Positions 31,093-41,238 of a DNA stretch of 64,000 nt are shown here, one piece after another. Every line of letters starts with the position of its first letter. The stretch's first letter is position 1. A program made the position numbers and the translations under genes. The notes under the pieces are model-generated. The model was not told the DNA's origin. It saw only the letters and a program-made list of their open reading frames with translations, and did not search any database. This stretch comes from Gimesia algae. Lineage in GTDB: Bacteria; Planctomycetota; Planctomycetia; Planctomycetales; Planctomycetaceae. The DNA lies in contig NZ_CP036343.1 of NCBI RefSeq assembly GCF_007746795.1, positions 3,399,369 through 3,463,368 on the forward strand, written 5' to 3'.

Positions 31093-33498
31093 TCACTCTT
31101 TCTTTTTTGATTCCGGTTTGGGGTCGGCTTTCCCGGCGGCCTTTTTCTTTTCTTCCTGCAGCTTCTGCATTTCGTTCTTCGACTTTTTCGATTTTTCCAG
31201 CTGGAAATAAGATTTGCTGATCGTCCGGGGAAACTCATTGTTGGACAGTTGAGTATCCGCTGTCTCCCGATGTGGATCCAATGTGAGACTTTTCAGAGGT
31301 TTCTCCGTTAAGATCAGCTTGGAAATACTTTTGTTATTCAGCCGCCAGATTTCTGCAGGAATCCGCAGCATCTCTGAGCTGTCATCATCAAAGGTCAGTT
31401 TCAGGATCACCGGCATCACCAGCCCTCCCTGATTTTTGAGATCGATGAGATAAAAGTATTTCTGTGTTTCCAGGAGTTTTTTCTCATCCGCCTTCAGTGC
31501 TTTGAGCTGATCCTCAAATTTCTTTCGATCCGCGTCGGTCACGTCCAGATCGTCAAACTCGTTGTAGAAGTCCTTGAGCTCCGGAAAATTGTCAGTGCGT
31601 TTTGGCAGACTTTTATTGCGGATATCAGACAGGGACTCCGGTTCTTCCTCCCGCTCTTTTTTGCGGCGGACTTTATCCACATAGGGGTCTCCGGTCTCCA
31701 GCAGATACTGCCTGACATTCTCCACTGCCAGATCGGTGTGATCGGTGGTATAGAACCAGCCGCGCCAGAACCAGTCCAGATCGACACCTGAGGCATCTTC
31801 CATCGTGCGGAAAAAATCAGCAGGTGTCGGGCGTTTGAACATCCAGCGTCGGGAATATTCCTTGAAGGCATAATCAAACAGTTCCCGTCCGAGGACCGTT
31901 TCCCGCAGTACATTCAAGGCAGTCGCCGGCTTGGCGTAGGCGTTATTGCCAAACTGCAGAATCGATTCCGAGTTGGTCATAATGGGAACCTGATAGTCCC
32001 CCTTCATGTAACCCACGATGTCCCGGGGCTCTCCCCGCCGCGAAGGATAATCGGGCTCCCATTCCTGTTCCGTTAAAAACTGCAGGAACGTGGTAATCCC
32101 TTCATCCATCCAGGTCCACTGGCGTTCGTCACTGTTAACAATCATCGGAAAGTAATTATGGCCCACTTCGTGAATGATCACGGAAATCAAACCATACTTG
32201 GTCCGTTTGGAATAGGTCCCGTCCTTTTCCGGTCGAGGGCCGTTAAAGCAGATCATCGGATATTCCATGCCGCCCACCGGACCATTGACTGAAATCGCAA
32301 CCGGGTAGGGATAAGGAAAGGTGTACTTCGAGAAGACATCCAGGGTATGAATGATGGCATGCGTGGAATACCTGCTCCAGAGAGGCTCCCCCTCATTCGG
32401 GTAATACGACATCGCCATCACCGGTTTCTCTTTCCCTTTTAGCTCATGTCCCTGGGCATCCCAGATGAATTTCCGGGAACTGGCAAAGGCAAAGTCACGG
32501 ACGAACGGCGCCATGAAGACCCAGGTCTTTTTTTCTTTCGAACGGGACGCTTCATTTTTCTTTGCTTCTTCCGGCGTGATGATAAACATCGGTTTCTTCG
32601 CCGTTTTAGCCTGTTCCAATCGTTCCCGCTGTGTTTCAGTCAGGACTTTTTTCGGGTTCTGCAATTCCCCCGTCGCTGCCACAACGTGATCGGCGGGTGC
32701 CGTAATCTTGACCAGAAAAGACCCGAATTCCAGCGTAAATTCACCCCGTCCCAGAAACTGCTTGTGCTGCCAGCCGGTATTATCCGTGTAGGCCGCCATG
32801 CGCGGGTACCAGTGGGCAATCTCGTACAGAAAGTTCTTATCTTCCTCGAAATACTCGTAGCCGGTTCGCGCGGGGCGACTTTGGGAATCATTGATCAGAT
32901 AACTCCAGTCCACCGAAAACGTCATACTCTGACCACTGCTCAACGACCCGTTCAAATCAATACGCATCATCGTTTTGATGATCTGAAAAGGCAGAGGATC
33001 TCCCCGTTCATCCCGGACTGCCGAGATCTTCATTCTGCCGTCAAACGTCTCTTTCGCCATCAGTTGCTGCATCGTTTTATAACCGACTTTTCCCAGATGA
33101 GAGCTGGTATCGGTCAGATGCGCGTCAGAGTCAAACGACAGGATATTGGTATCCAGCTGCATCCAGAGATAATTCAACTTGTCGGGTGACTTATTGGTGT
33201 AAGTGACTTTTTCCGTCCCGATAATCTTCTGCAGCTTGTCATCCAGTTCGACATCGATTTCGTAATCGACTTCCTGCTGCCAGTATTTTCCTCCCGGTGC
33301 GCCGGAAGCCGTACGAAACTCATTCGGGGTCGGCAGCGCTTCTTCCAGTTGACGAAATTTATCTTCCTGTTTGAACTTGTCATTACTGACGACCTGGGCC
33401 TGCAGCAGGGAGGTTGAACACAAAAACAGAGCCAGACACAACAGACTCAGGAGGGCCTTTTCGTGAGAACGGAGCACGCTGATTTTCATGAGGTTCAT
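31093..33498 (-). CDS. Secreted M1-family metallopeptidase
   Basis: About 801 aa with an N-terminal signal peptide (LLSLLCLALFLCSTSLLQAQ). Zinc site HEVGHNYFPMIV followed by WTWMDEGITTFLQ gives the HEXXHX18E motif of gluzincins, and GGMEYPMI resembles the GXMEN exopeptidase motif with Tyr in place of Asn, so true aminopeptidase activity is not certain. Likely acts in the periplasm on peptides. The Lys/Glu-rich tail of about 40 residues is odd. Start codon ATG 33498 (a TTG lies three bases upstream). Confidence 0.88.
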   Translation of the reverse strand: MNLMKISVLRSHEKALLSLLCLALFLCSTSLLQAQVVSNDKFKQEDKFRQLEEALPTPNEFRTASGAPGGKYWQQEVDYEIDVELDDKLQKIIGTEKVTYTNKSPDKLNYLWMQLDTNILSFDSDAHLTDTSSHLGKVGYKTMQQLMAKETFDGRMKISAVRDERGDPLPFQIIKTMMRIDLNGSLSSGQSMTFSVDWSYLINDSQSRPARTGYEYFEEDKNFLYEIAHWYPRMAAYTDNTGWQHKQFLGRGEFTLEFGSFLVKITAPADHVVAATGELQNPKKVLTETQRERLEQAKTAKKPMFIITPEEAKKNEASRSKEKKTWVFMAPFVRDFAFASSRKFIWDAQGHELKGKEKPVMAMSYYPNEGEPLWSRYSTHAIIHTLDVFSKYTFPYPYPVAISVNGPVGGMEYPMICFNGPRPEKDGTYSKRTKYGLISVIIHEVGHNYFPMIVNSDERQWTWMDEGITTFLQFLTEQEWEPDYPSRRGEPRDIVGYMKGDYQVPIMTNSESILQFGNNAYAKPATALNVLRETVLGRELFDYAFKEYSRRWMFKRPTPADFFRTMEDASGVDLDWFWRGWFYTTDHTDLAVENVRQYLLETGDPYVDKVRRKKEREEEPESLSDIRNKSLPKRTDNFPELKDFYNEFDDLDVTDADRKKFEDQLKALKADEKKLLETQKYFYLIDLKNQGGLVMPVILKLTFDDDSSEMLRIPAEIWRLNNKSISKLILTEKPLKSLTLDPHRETADTQLSNNEFPRTISKSYFQLEKSKKSKNEMQKLQEEKKKAAGKADPKPESKKKE

Positions 33499-33654
33499 CA
33501 AAGTTCGTTTCTGTTGAGGACACGAGAAGAGAGGCGAGCAGTTTTTAAAACAGGTTCAGAAACCCATTTTAACCGCTAAAACAAGTCAGATTGCAAGTCA
33601 TTTCGAGCCTGCGGGAAGGAGTTTCCCTGGATGTCTTACGCAAAAAACGGGAAA

Positions 33655-34662
33655 TCAGTGAGTCAGAATTGACAGGATTCCTTCCCAGGGCTGCATATAC
33701 GTCAGGAACGGCAGTCCATCTACGGTCGGTTCCCGCTGTTTTGTAATCCCATCGACGGCGTGGGCTTCCTGAACCATAAATTCGAGGACTTTCAACTGCT
33801 CATCCCGCTGCCAGTCAAACAGAACTTCTGTCTGATCATGTAATAACGCGACCGCAGCCGCCAGCGCGCCAGCCCCCCAGTTACTGGTTCCCGCGACAAT
33901 ATTCCAGTCAGTTGCGATACGGCAGGGAATCAGGCCGGAAAATTCGGAAGCAATGCGCCGGTCCAGTTCTTCCCAGGTGATGGCCCCCATTCCGATTTCA
34001 TTTCCACCATCGCCGATGCCAATGGTAATCGCTGCCGGAAAAAACTCAGACAGCCGCTCAAACAACTGATGCAGGGGCGCCGTAAAAGAATCGATGATTT
34101 CCCCACGCATATTGTGACAGCGGTCAAAATGCACTTCCGGTACACGCTGTTGAAACGCGCCGATATCGGCACCACGACCAGAAGCCTGAGACAGCCAGGA
34201 ATCCGTTGTATGGCTCGGCCCGACCCGCTCGATCGAAATCAGATGACTGATTTTCTGTCGACTGAAAAATGATTCGACCCAGCCCGGCTGGTCCGGATCC
34301 AGTACCACGAGCCGGGAACGTGAATAACCAGAGGCATCAACGGTCGCCTTCAGTACGGGGGCACACAACGCATCAGTGACCACCAATGTTTCAATGCCAC
34401 AGGCTTCCAGAATCAGAGCCAGCAGAACGGCACCAGGAGGCCCATCTGTTTCCGCAGCGGGAATGGGGGCACCCGGTACATAAAACCCTGTGATAATCAC
34501 AACTTGCGATGCACCAGCTTGAACAGCATGGGCGGCTTGCAGCAGATGGTCCTGACAGAGTGGCCCAAATTGGCTTTCGGAATCAATCAGCCCCCGTTTT
34601 CCCGGATCCCTGCGAATCAGCCGGTCGAATTCCCGGATCATGTCTGTTTGTGAGGTGCCCAT
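33655..34662 (-). CDS. DUF4392 / D-glutamate cyclase-like protein
   Basis: 335 aa. The DUF4392 core is recognised from VVIITGFYVPGAPIPAAETDGPPGAVLLA, SIERVGPSHT and the strongly conserved ITIGIGDGGNEIGMGAI. The eukaryotic relative (DGLUCY) cyclises D-glutamate to 5-oxo-D-proline, so a similar role is possible but not shown. Full length and free-standing. It lies 485 bases from the divergent cytochrome c gene. Confidence 0.85.
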   Translation of the reverse strand: MGTSQTDMIREFDRLIRRDPGKRGLIDSESQFGPLCQDHLLQAAHAVQAGASQVVIITGFYVPGAPIPAAETDGPPGAVLLALILEACGIETLVVTDALCAPVLKATVDASGYSRSRLVVLDPDQPGWVESFFSRQKISHLISIERVGPSHTTDSWLSQASGRGADIGAFQQRVPEVHFDRCHNMRGEIIDSFTAPLHQLFERLSEFFPAAITIGIGDGGNEIGMGAITWEELDRRIASEFSGLIPCRIATDWNIVAGTSNWGAGALAAAVALLHDQTEVLFDWQRDEQLKVLEFMVQEAHAVDGITKQREPTVDGLPFLTYMQPWEGILSILTH

Positions 34663-34776
34663 TCAAGCCTGTATGCACTGGAGCTGTAAAAACAGAGAGT
34701 TCGCCTGTCTGGTCACAGTTTACTCAGGATTGTCCTGAAACGACAGCCTCTACTGATTGAAAAAGAGAGTCAAAGA

Positions 34777-34793
34777 AAATACGATATTATTAA
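34777..34793. promoter_or_regulatory. 17-base motif, copy 1
   Basis: AAATACGATATTATTAA, identical to 44483-44499 upstream of the SCO1-DUF420 gene. It contains a TATTAT box. Chance cannot be excluded for an AT-rich 17-mer, but both copies stand at the head of cox-cluster units. Confidence 0.35.
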
Positions 34794-35054
34794 GTGTGAT
34801 TCCCGCGATTGGGACCTCACCGAGGATGACCTTCCTGCTTGTGAGAAAAGGCTTTCTAAAGGGAAACGCTGGTTGTCAGAACGCCTGAGCATTGCCAGAA
34901 TTACTGAAGTATTCAGGCTGTTAAGCCTCCCACCCCGCACAAGCAAACCTGTCAGAAAACGATTGCAGACATGAACAGATCAATCTCAGTATTTTTCTCG
35001 TGAGTTGAAATATCCGCGTCAGTGCATCGCTTGAGGCATATGGAAAATGAAAAC

Positions 35055-35081
35055 CCCCGGGTTCACTTCAGTTTCCCGGGG
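35055..35081. terminator. GC-rich hairpin upstream of the cytochrome c gene
   Basis: CCCCGGG/CCCGGGG stem with a 13-base loop, 67 bases before the GTG start. It could be a leader hairpin or an attenuator; there is no T-run on the plus strand. Confidence 0.35.
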
Positions 35082-35147
35082 AGAGCGGACTCGACAGACT
35101 GCGATCGATCAACTGTCAGAATATGTATAAAGTGAGGATTCACTTCC

Positions 35148-36503
35148 GTGAGATTTGGGTATCGTCATTTCATTTTGTTGCTGTTATTCCCGGTGTTGAC
35201 CATCGCGGGGTGTGAACAGCCCAAGGTCGAGTTTATCTTCTCAGAGAAGACCAATGAACTCATGCCTGCCGCCGCCAAACCCGTGAAAGAAGCGCTGGTC
35301 AGAGAGTTCGGTAATCCACTGGCTCTCACTCAGTTTGAAGGCCTGCCTACAAAATTCGGTGATGTGGAAGGCAAGGTCAAATCAGTCGAAGCCACCGGAG
35401 CCGAGGCACCACTGATCCGCTTTCAGGCCACCGGCCTGGAAAACGTATATGACAAACTTCAGGGGCTGCCTCTGGAGTGGACCTCCGGTAAAGCCCAGGG
35501 ACAGGTTTCACGCATCAAAGAATACAACTTTGAGACAGGTATGATCGCTGTGGAAAAAGCAGCAGACATCGCCCCTCAGCCCGGCGATACCTTCCTGGTC
35601 GAATGTACGCGGCTGCAGTTTGGTCGCGATCTTTACAATCGTCACTGCATGCACTGTCACGGTATGTCGGGAGAAGGCACTGGCCCGACGTCCCGCTATC
35701 TGAATCCTCCCCCACGCGATTTCCGTTTGGGCATTTACAAGTACACGTCCACCAAATCGACTGACAAAGCGCAGGTACAGGATCTGGAACGAACGGTAAA
35801 AGAAGGCATCGCGGGGACGTACATGCCTTCCTTCAAACTGCTGACCGAAGACGAAGTCTCTGCCATTGTCAACTATGTCATCTGGCTCTCCATTCGTGGT
35901 GAAACGGAAAAGAAACTGGTCGACGAACTGTTCCTCGATTTTTCCAAAGAGACCTTTGCCGAACGGACCAGCGAAGCGGGAGGCGAAACGCCGGAAGAAA
36001 TCGATGAAGAACTCAAAGAGTACATGGAACTGGACTTTCCGGATACACTTGATTTCGCCACATCCAGCGTTGCGGAAGCCTGGGAAGAAGCAAATCGGGA
36101 AGAGGCACTGGTAATCCCTGAGTCTCCCCGCGTGCCTGACTCCCCGGAATCCCGCGAACGGGGGCGTCAACTGTACCTCAGCAATAAAACCAAGTGTGCC
36201 ACCTGTCATGGTCCCCAGGGACGCGGCAACGGGTCTGCCACGCATGACTTCTGGACCAACCCGGTTACCAATACAAAATATCCCAATCGAGGGCTGCACG
36301 ATATCTGGGGAAATCAGTTACCCCCCCGGGATCTGCACCGCGGGATTTATCGAGGCGGACGCCGGCCGATTGACATTTACCGGCGGATCTTTGCCGGCAT
36401 TAAGGGAACGCCGATGCCGGCCTTTGGCTCCTCTGCTTTGACAGAAGAAGAACGCTGGGATCTGGTCAACTATGTGATGAGCCTGCCTTACAGCAGCAAT
36501 TAG
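35148..36503 (+). CDS. Dihaem cytochrome c lipoprotein
   Basis: 451 aa, GTG start. Lipoprotein signal with lipobox TIAGC. Two c-type haem sites: HCMHCH near residue 167 and CATCH near residue 350, each followed by a Met-ligand candidate (TYMPSF; TPMPAF). Exported and anchored on the periplasmic side of the membrane. As the first gene before coxB it is likely an electron donor to, or part of, the oxidase, or an acceptor from an upstream complex. About 90 bases separate it from coxB. Confidence 0.9.
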   Translation: MRFGYRHFILLLLFPVLTIAGCEQPKVEFIFSEKTNELMPAAAKPVKEALVREFGNPLALTQFEGLPTKFGDVEGKVKSVEATGAEAPLIRFQATGLENVYDKLQGLPLEWTSGKAQGQVSRIKEYNFETGMIAVEKAADIAPQPGDTFLVECTRLQFGRDLYNRHCMHCHGMSGEGTGPTSRYLNPPPRDFRLGIYKYTSTKSTDKAQVQDLERTVKEGIAGTYMPSFKLLTEDEVSAIVNYVIWLSIRGETEKKLVDELFLDFSKETFAERTSEAGGETPEEIDEELKEYMELDFPDTLDFATSSVAEAWEEANREEALVIPESPRVPDSPESRERGRQLYLSNKTKCATCHGPQGRGNGSATHDFWTNPVTNTKYPNRGLHDIWGNQLPPRDLHRGIYRGGRRPIDIYRRIFAGIKGTPMPAFGSSALTEEERWDLVNYVMSLPYSSN

Positions 36504-36596
36504 TCACTTCGATCCGATATGCTGAATATTTTGTTTCTGAACTCATTTAAGACAACCAATTGAATTCTCAATCAAAGACCAAACGGGAGACCTTTC

Positions 36597-37433
36597 GTGG
36601 GTAAAGGATGGTGTTTATTTTTTCTGTTCTGGCCTGTTGCCGCAGTCGTGTCCTGCGCGGCGGCACCTTTCATTGGCTGGTCTTTTCCCTACGACAACGC
36701 GCAAGCCGCCAGTAATCTGGGAATTCGTATCGATCACCTGTTTTATTTAATTCTGGCCATTACGGCGGCTGTCTTTATCGGGACTCAGGCGGTCCTCGTC
36801 TATGCACTCTGGCGTAGTGCCAACAATCGAGACGAACGAGCTCAGCACACACACGGCAACCATAAACTGGAACTGATCTGGAGCATCATCCCCGGTGCCA
36901 TCCTGTTATTCCTGGCCCTCTACCAGATGAACCTCTGGGCGGATTTTCGCTTTAAGAATCACTACCCGGAAGCGGCCGTCAAAGATCCCCTGGCAGAAGT
37001 CACCGCTCGCCAGTTCGAATGGCGGTTCCGTTATCCTGCGATCGGGAAACAGCTCCAGCCCAAACCACAGCCCGACGATCTCTATACCGTGAATGAACTG
37101 CACGTCCCCTTCGGCAAACCGGTGCTGATCCAACTGCGCAGTGACGATGTGCAACACTCATTCTTCCTGCCTGCTTTGCGAATCAAACAGGATGCCCTGC
37201 CCGGCCTGCAGATTCCCGTCTGGTTTGAGGCAAACAAACCCGGTGTGTACGATCTGGTCTGTGCTGAACTGTGTGGCTGGGGCCATTACAAAATGAAAGC
37301 CCACGTGATTGTGGAACCCGAAGAAGAATACCAGGCATATCTGAAAAACCTGACCCAGCAGCAATCCTATGATGGGCTGGGACAAATTGCCGCCAACGAA
37401 AACGGCTCAGAGAGTGAGGCCGCTGAGAAATGA
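36597..37433 (+). CDS. coxB: Cytochrome c oxidase subunit II
   Basis: 278 aa, GTG start. Two N-terminal helices anchor a periplasmic cupredoxin domain. The binuclear CuA site is complete: His in DDVQHSF and CAELCGWGHYKM (Cys, Glu, Cys, His, Met). It passes electrons from cytochrome c to subunit I. No fused haem c domain; the separate dihaem cytochrome upstream may take that part. Its stop overlaps the coxA start by four bases (ATGA), so the two are translationally coupled. Confidence 0.96.
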   Translation: MGKGWCLFFLFWPVAAVVSCAAAPFIGWSFPYDNAQAASNLGIRIDHLFYLILAITAAVFIGTQAVLVYALWRSANNRDERAQHTHGNHKLELIWSIIPGAILLFLALYQMNLWADFRFKNHYPEAAVKDPLAEVTARQFEWRFRYPAIGKQLQPKPQPDDLYTVNELHVPFGKPVLIQLRSDDVQHSFFLPALRIKQDALPGLQIPVWFEANKPGVYDLVCAELCGWGHYKMKAHVIVEPEEEYQAYLKNLTQQQSYDGLGQIAANENGSESEAAEK

Positions 37434-39244
37434 GTGTTTTGAATCCTTCACCCACCGGATTGCAACCCATTACGACTCACCAGTCGCATGAGGGTCCGGG
37501 CAACTTCATCACGAAGTATATCTTTTCAACCGACCATAAAATCATCGCGATCCAGTTTCTGTTTACCACATTACTGATGATGATTGTCGGCGGTGCGCTC
37601 GCGCTGGCGGTGCGCTGGCAACTGGCCTTCCCCTGGGAATCGATGCCGATTGTCGGACCGTGGCTGTTTGCCGCGGAAGGCGGACAGATCTCGCCTGAAT
37701 TTTATACGATGCTGTTTACCATGCATGCCACCGTGATGATCTTCCTGGTCATCATCCCGATCCTGGCAGGGACTTTCGGAAACTATCTGATCCCGCTGAT
37801 GATTGGTGCGGACGACATGGCATTCCCCAAACTGAACATGCTGAGTTACTGGTTCATGTGGCCTGCGATCGCCTGCTTCGGCATGAGCTTCAAGTACGCC
37901 GGTGGTCCGGCGGCAGGCTGGACCTCTTATCCCGTACTCGCCGACCTGGCGCAAGCAGCCCCTGGTTCCGGCACGGCACAGACGTTCTGGCTGCTGGGAG
38001 TCACCTTTGTCGGTTTCTCATCCATGATGGGCTCGATCAACTATATGACGACGATCATCAACATGCGTGCTCCCGGCATGACCTTCTTCCGGCTGCCTAT
38101 GACCATCTGGGGTCTGTTTATCACAGCCATTCTACAGGCGTTTGCACTTCCCGTACTGACTGCCGGCGGATTCATGCAGGTAGCCGACCGCTTATTCGGA
38201 ACCTGTTTCTTCTATCCTTCCGGACTGGTCATCAACAATGCGGCTGCGACGGTGGGCGGCGGACAGCCCCTGCTCTGGCAGCACCTGTTCTGGTTTTACT
38301 CACATCCTGCGGTTTACATCATGCTGCTCCCGATTATGGGCATGGTGTCCGACATGTTGAGCTGCATGTGCCGAAAACCACTGTTCGGCTATAAGCCGAT
38401 GGTCTTCTCCATGTCAGCTATCGCCAGCCTCGGGTTTATCGTCTGGGGACACCACATGTTTACCAGTGGCATGAACCCTGCCGTCGGGATGGCGTTCATG
38501 GTTTCCACCATGATGATCGCGCTCCCGTCCGCAATCAAAACGTTCAACTGGACCGCAACGATCTGGGGTGGGAAGCTGGAATTCAATACGGTCACGCTGA
38601 ACTGTATCGCTTTTCTTTCGATGTTTATCGTCGGCGGTCTCAGCGGAATTTTTATGGCGGCCGTCCCTGTCGACGTCTATTTTCACGATACCTACTTCAT
38701 TGTCGCTCACTTCCATTACATCCTGTTCGGTGCCACCCTGTTTGGTGTTTTTGCCGGAATCCAGTTCTGGTTCCCGAAAATGTTTGGGCGGATGATGAAT
38801 GAAAAGCTGGGCAAAACGCATTTCGTGCTGACCTTCATCGGTGCTAATGGCACGTTTTTCCCGATGCACTTCCTGGGAATGCAGGGCATGCCCCGCCGTT
38901 ATGCTGATCCATACCTGCACGGTTACCTCGAACATCTGCTGCCAATGAACCAGTTCATGACCCTCTCGGCCATCCTGATGGGTGCTGCCCAGATCCTGCT
39001 GTTCATCAATATCTTTTACAGCATGTTCTTTGGCCCCAAAGCAGGCCGGAATCCCTGGAATGCGACGACGCTGGAGTGGGCCGCCCCCTCTCCACCGCCG
39101 CATGGTAACTTTGATTTTGTACCGATGGTCTATCACGGACCCAATGAATATGCCGTCGTGAATGGCGATAAAGATTTTCTGATGCAGACGGAACAGGAAT
39201 GTCAGCCGCCCAGGAATATCACCACTTCCGATACCTCAGTCTAA
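37430..39244 (+). CDS. coxA: Cytochrome c oxidase subunit I
   Basis: 604 aa, twelve or more helices, the catalytic O2-reducing subunit. Haem and CuB ligands: His in FTMHATVM, FYSHPAVYIM (His-Tyr crosslink pair), WGHHMFTSG, and HDTYFIVAHFHY. The usual Glu of the D-channel (HPEVY) is replaced: the helix reads YSHPAVY, the hallmark of A2-type oxidases. The K-channel region with SAIKTFNW is kept. Overlaps coxB by four bases. Confidence 0.97.
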   Translation: MSVLNPSPTGLQPITTHQSHEGPGNFITKYIFSTDHKIIAIQFLFTTLLMMIVGGALALAVRWQLAFPWESMPIVGPWLFAAEGGQISPEFYTMLFTMHATVMIFLVIIPILAGTFGNYLIPLMIGADDMAFPKLNMLSYWFMWPAIACFGMSFKYAGGPAAGWTSYPVLADLAQAAPGSGTAQTFWLLGVTFVGFSSMMGSINYMTTIINMRAPGMTFFRLPMTIWGLFITAILQAFALPVLTAGGFMQVADRLFGTCFFYPSGLVINNAAATVGGGQPLLWQHLFWFYSHPAVYIMLLPIMGMVSDMLSCMCRKPLFGYKPMVFSMSAIASLGFIVWGHHMFTSGMNPAVGMAFMVSTMMIALPSAIKTFNWTATIWGGKLEFNTVTLNCIAFLSMFIVGGLSGIFMAAVPVDVYFHDTYFIVAHFHYILFGATLFGVFAGIQFWFPKMFGRMMNEKLGKTHFVLTFIGANGTFFPMHFLGMQGMPRRYADPYLHGYLEHLLPMNQFMTLSAILMGAAQILLFINIFYSMFFGPKAGRNPWNATTLEWAAPSPPPHGNFDFVPMVYHGPNEYAVVNGDKDFLMQTEQECQPPRNITTSDTSV

Positions 39245-39273
39245 GTTGAAACGTTAAACAAAAGTTATCCCTT

Positions 39274-40233
39274 ATGAACCAGCAACAATACCATCCCTGG
39301 CTTTTCAGACTGGCCCTGGCGACCACGGTCGCGACGCTGCCGTTGATGATTATGGGCGGGCATGTCACCACCGAAGAATATGGCATGGCAGTGAAAGGCT
39401 GGCCGAGTTCTGACGGACAAAATATGTTTACGTACCCCGTATTCGGTTTACCCGCTGATAAATTTTTTGAGCATGTGCACCGTCTGCTGGGAACGCTGGT
39501 CGGTTTTTTATCCATTGTACTCGTGATTGTTGCATTTAAAGTCGAACAGATAAAGTGGATCCGAAACGTCTCGATCGCAGTCCTGGTTTGTGTAATTATT
39601 CAGGGCATTCTGGGAGGCACGCGGGTGACCGAAGACAGCAAAGGCCTGGCGATGGCACACGGCTTGTTTGCCGCCTGTGTCTTTACACTGATGGCTTTTC
39701 TGACCATGGCCACCGGCAAACGCTGGATTGAGATCGGCAACGATCCCCCTGTTTTAACGGCAGGCTATGGTCGCCGCCTGGCAATCACCGTGCCGCTGCT
39801 CGTCCTTTTTCAGTATTTCCTGGGAGGATTCCTCAGCCACTTCAAAGTCGGACTGCATCCCCATATGAGCTTTGCTATTGTGGTGTTGATCTTTGTGATC
39901 ATCGAATTTCGCAGTGCTCGCAAAACAGGGATCAAATGGTTGAAACGACCGGCGATGGGTATGCTGCATCTCGGTATCTTTCAGATCATGCTCGGCATTG
40001 GCGCCTGGCTAACCCGATTTGGTCTCCCCGCTGCCGGGATCGTCGGGGAACCCGGCTCCCTGCAACAATCACTGTTCCGCACCGCGCACCTGATTACCGG
40101 AATCCTGTTCCTGATGACCACGGTCCTGTATTCGGTCCGTGTCTTTCGACTCCATCAATTAAATAAAAACAGATCGTCAGAGCAATCTCTCTCTGCTACT
40201 GATTCCTTACCGAATGCCGAAGGTAACGTTTGA
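39274..40233 (+). CDS. ctaA: Heme A synthase
   Basis: 319 aa COX15/CtaA family, eight helices. Converts heme O to heme A. Haem-ligand His residues are seen in EHVHRLLGTLVG, MAHGLFAACVF, FLSHFKVGLHPHMSF and FRTAHLITGIL. It follows coxA by 29 bases and abuts ctaB, fitting a co-transcribed assembly gene. Confidence 0.95.
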   Translation: MNQQQYHPWLFRLALATTVATLPLMIMGGHVTTEEYGMAVKGWPSSDGQNMFTYPVFGLPADKFFEHVHRLLGTLVGFLSIVLVIVAFKVEQIKWIRNVSIAVLVCVIIQGILGGTRVTEDSKGLAMAHGLFAACVFTLMAFLTMATGKRWIEIGNDPPVLTAGYGRRLAITVPLLVLFQYFLGGFLSHFKVGLHPHMSFAIVVLIFVIIEFRSARKTGIKWLKRPAMGMLHLGIFQIMLGIGAWLTRFGLPAAGIVGEPGSLQQSLFRTAHLITGILFLMTTVLYSVRVFRLHQLNKNRSSEQSLSATDSLPNAEGNV

Positions 40234-40234
40234 A

Positions 40235-41167
40235 ATGTCTACAACTCAACAATCCTATATCGCTGTCGAAGAATCGAAAACTGCCGCCAAACCGGTCAGT
40301 CTGGCCCGGTTAAGCGATTATCTCGAACTCATCAAACCGAGAATTTCGACGATGGCTCTGATCTCGGTGGCTTTAGGCTACACGCTGGCCAGCGCCCATT
40401 CCTGGTCGCTGCTGCCTTTGATCCATGCCCTGCTGGGAATCGGTCTGGTTGCCGTCGGCTGTAACTCGCTGAATCAGATGCTGGAAATGAAGAGTGATGC
40501 CTTGATGCCCCGCACGGCCAATCGTCCATTGCCAGCTGGTAAAATTTCATTACCCGAAGTTCTGGTATTCGGAATCGGTGCCGCGCTGACCGGTATTTTT
40601 TATCTGGCAACCATGGTCAACCTGCTGACTGCGTTTTTAGCGATGATGACTCTGGTGCTGTACGTGCTGGTTTACACCCCCCTCAAACGGGTGACCTCGC
40701 TTTGCACCACCATCGGTGCCATCCCCGGTGCCATGCCTCCCATCCTGGGCTGGACCGCAGCCGGAGGAAATCTGAATACCTCTTCCTTCACGATTTTTGC
40801 CATCATGTTCTTCTGGCAGTTCCCGCACTTCCTGGCGATTGCCTGGTTGTACCGACATCAATACCATCAGGCGGGTTTGAAAATGCTGCCAGCCCCCGAT
40901 CCTGCACCACGCATGATCGGCTGGATGTGTGTGATTTATGCGGTCGCTCTGATCCCCGTCAGTCTGCTGCCTCAATATGTTTCCCTGACGGGGACATTTT
41001 ACTCTGTGGTCGCGCTGGTCCTGGGAATTGGCTACCTCGCCTTCTCGATTCGTTTCCTGCGAAACGAAACACGCCAGACCGCCCGCCAGTTAATCTGGTT
41101 CTCACTGATTTATCTCCCGCTGCTGTTACTCACCCTGACCTGGGATCGACTGCAGCTGTTTAACTGA
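40235..41167 (+). CDS. ctaB: Protoheme IX farnesyltransferase (heme O synthase)
   Basis: 310 aa UbiA-family prenyltransferase that makes heme O for CtaA. The first prenyl-diphosphate motif is NQMLEMKSDALMPRTANRPLP, with Glu in the first acidic place as in some family members; the second acidic motif region reads LYRHQYHQAGLKMLP. An ATG at 40214 inside ctaA would give seven more residues; the ATG at 40235, right after the ctaA stop, is preferred. Confidence 0.94.
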   Translation: MSTTQQSYIAVEESKTAAKPVSLARLSDYLELIKPRISTMALISVALGYTLASAHSWSLLPLIHALLGIGLVAVGCNSLNQMLEMKSDALMPRTANRPLPAGKISLPEVLVFGIGAALTGIFYLATMVNLLTAFLAMMTLVLYVLVYTPLKRVTSLCTTIGAIPGAMPPILGWTAAGGNLNTSSFTIFAIMFFWQFPHFLAIAWLYRHQYHQAGLKMLPAPDPAPRMIGWMCVIYAVALIPVSLLPQYVSLTGTFYSVVALVLGIGYLAFSIRFLRNETRQTARQLIWFSLIYLPLLLLTLTWDRLQLFN

Positions 41168-41238
41168 TCAATCCAAGAACGCGTTTTTCAGGATTCAAAA
41201 ACTGTTTGATTGCCTGCGATGTAAAGTGAAAGATTGCA

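Larger units (their letters stand above)
34663..35147. other. Intergenic region upstream of the respiratory cluster
   Basis: Divergent promoter region of the DUF4392 gene and the cytochrome oxidase cluster. It holds a 17-base motif (34777-34793) repeated upstream of the SCO1 gene, and a GC hairpin at 35055-35081. No coding frame looks real. Confidence 0.5.
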
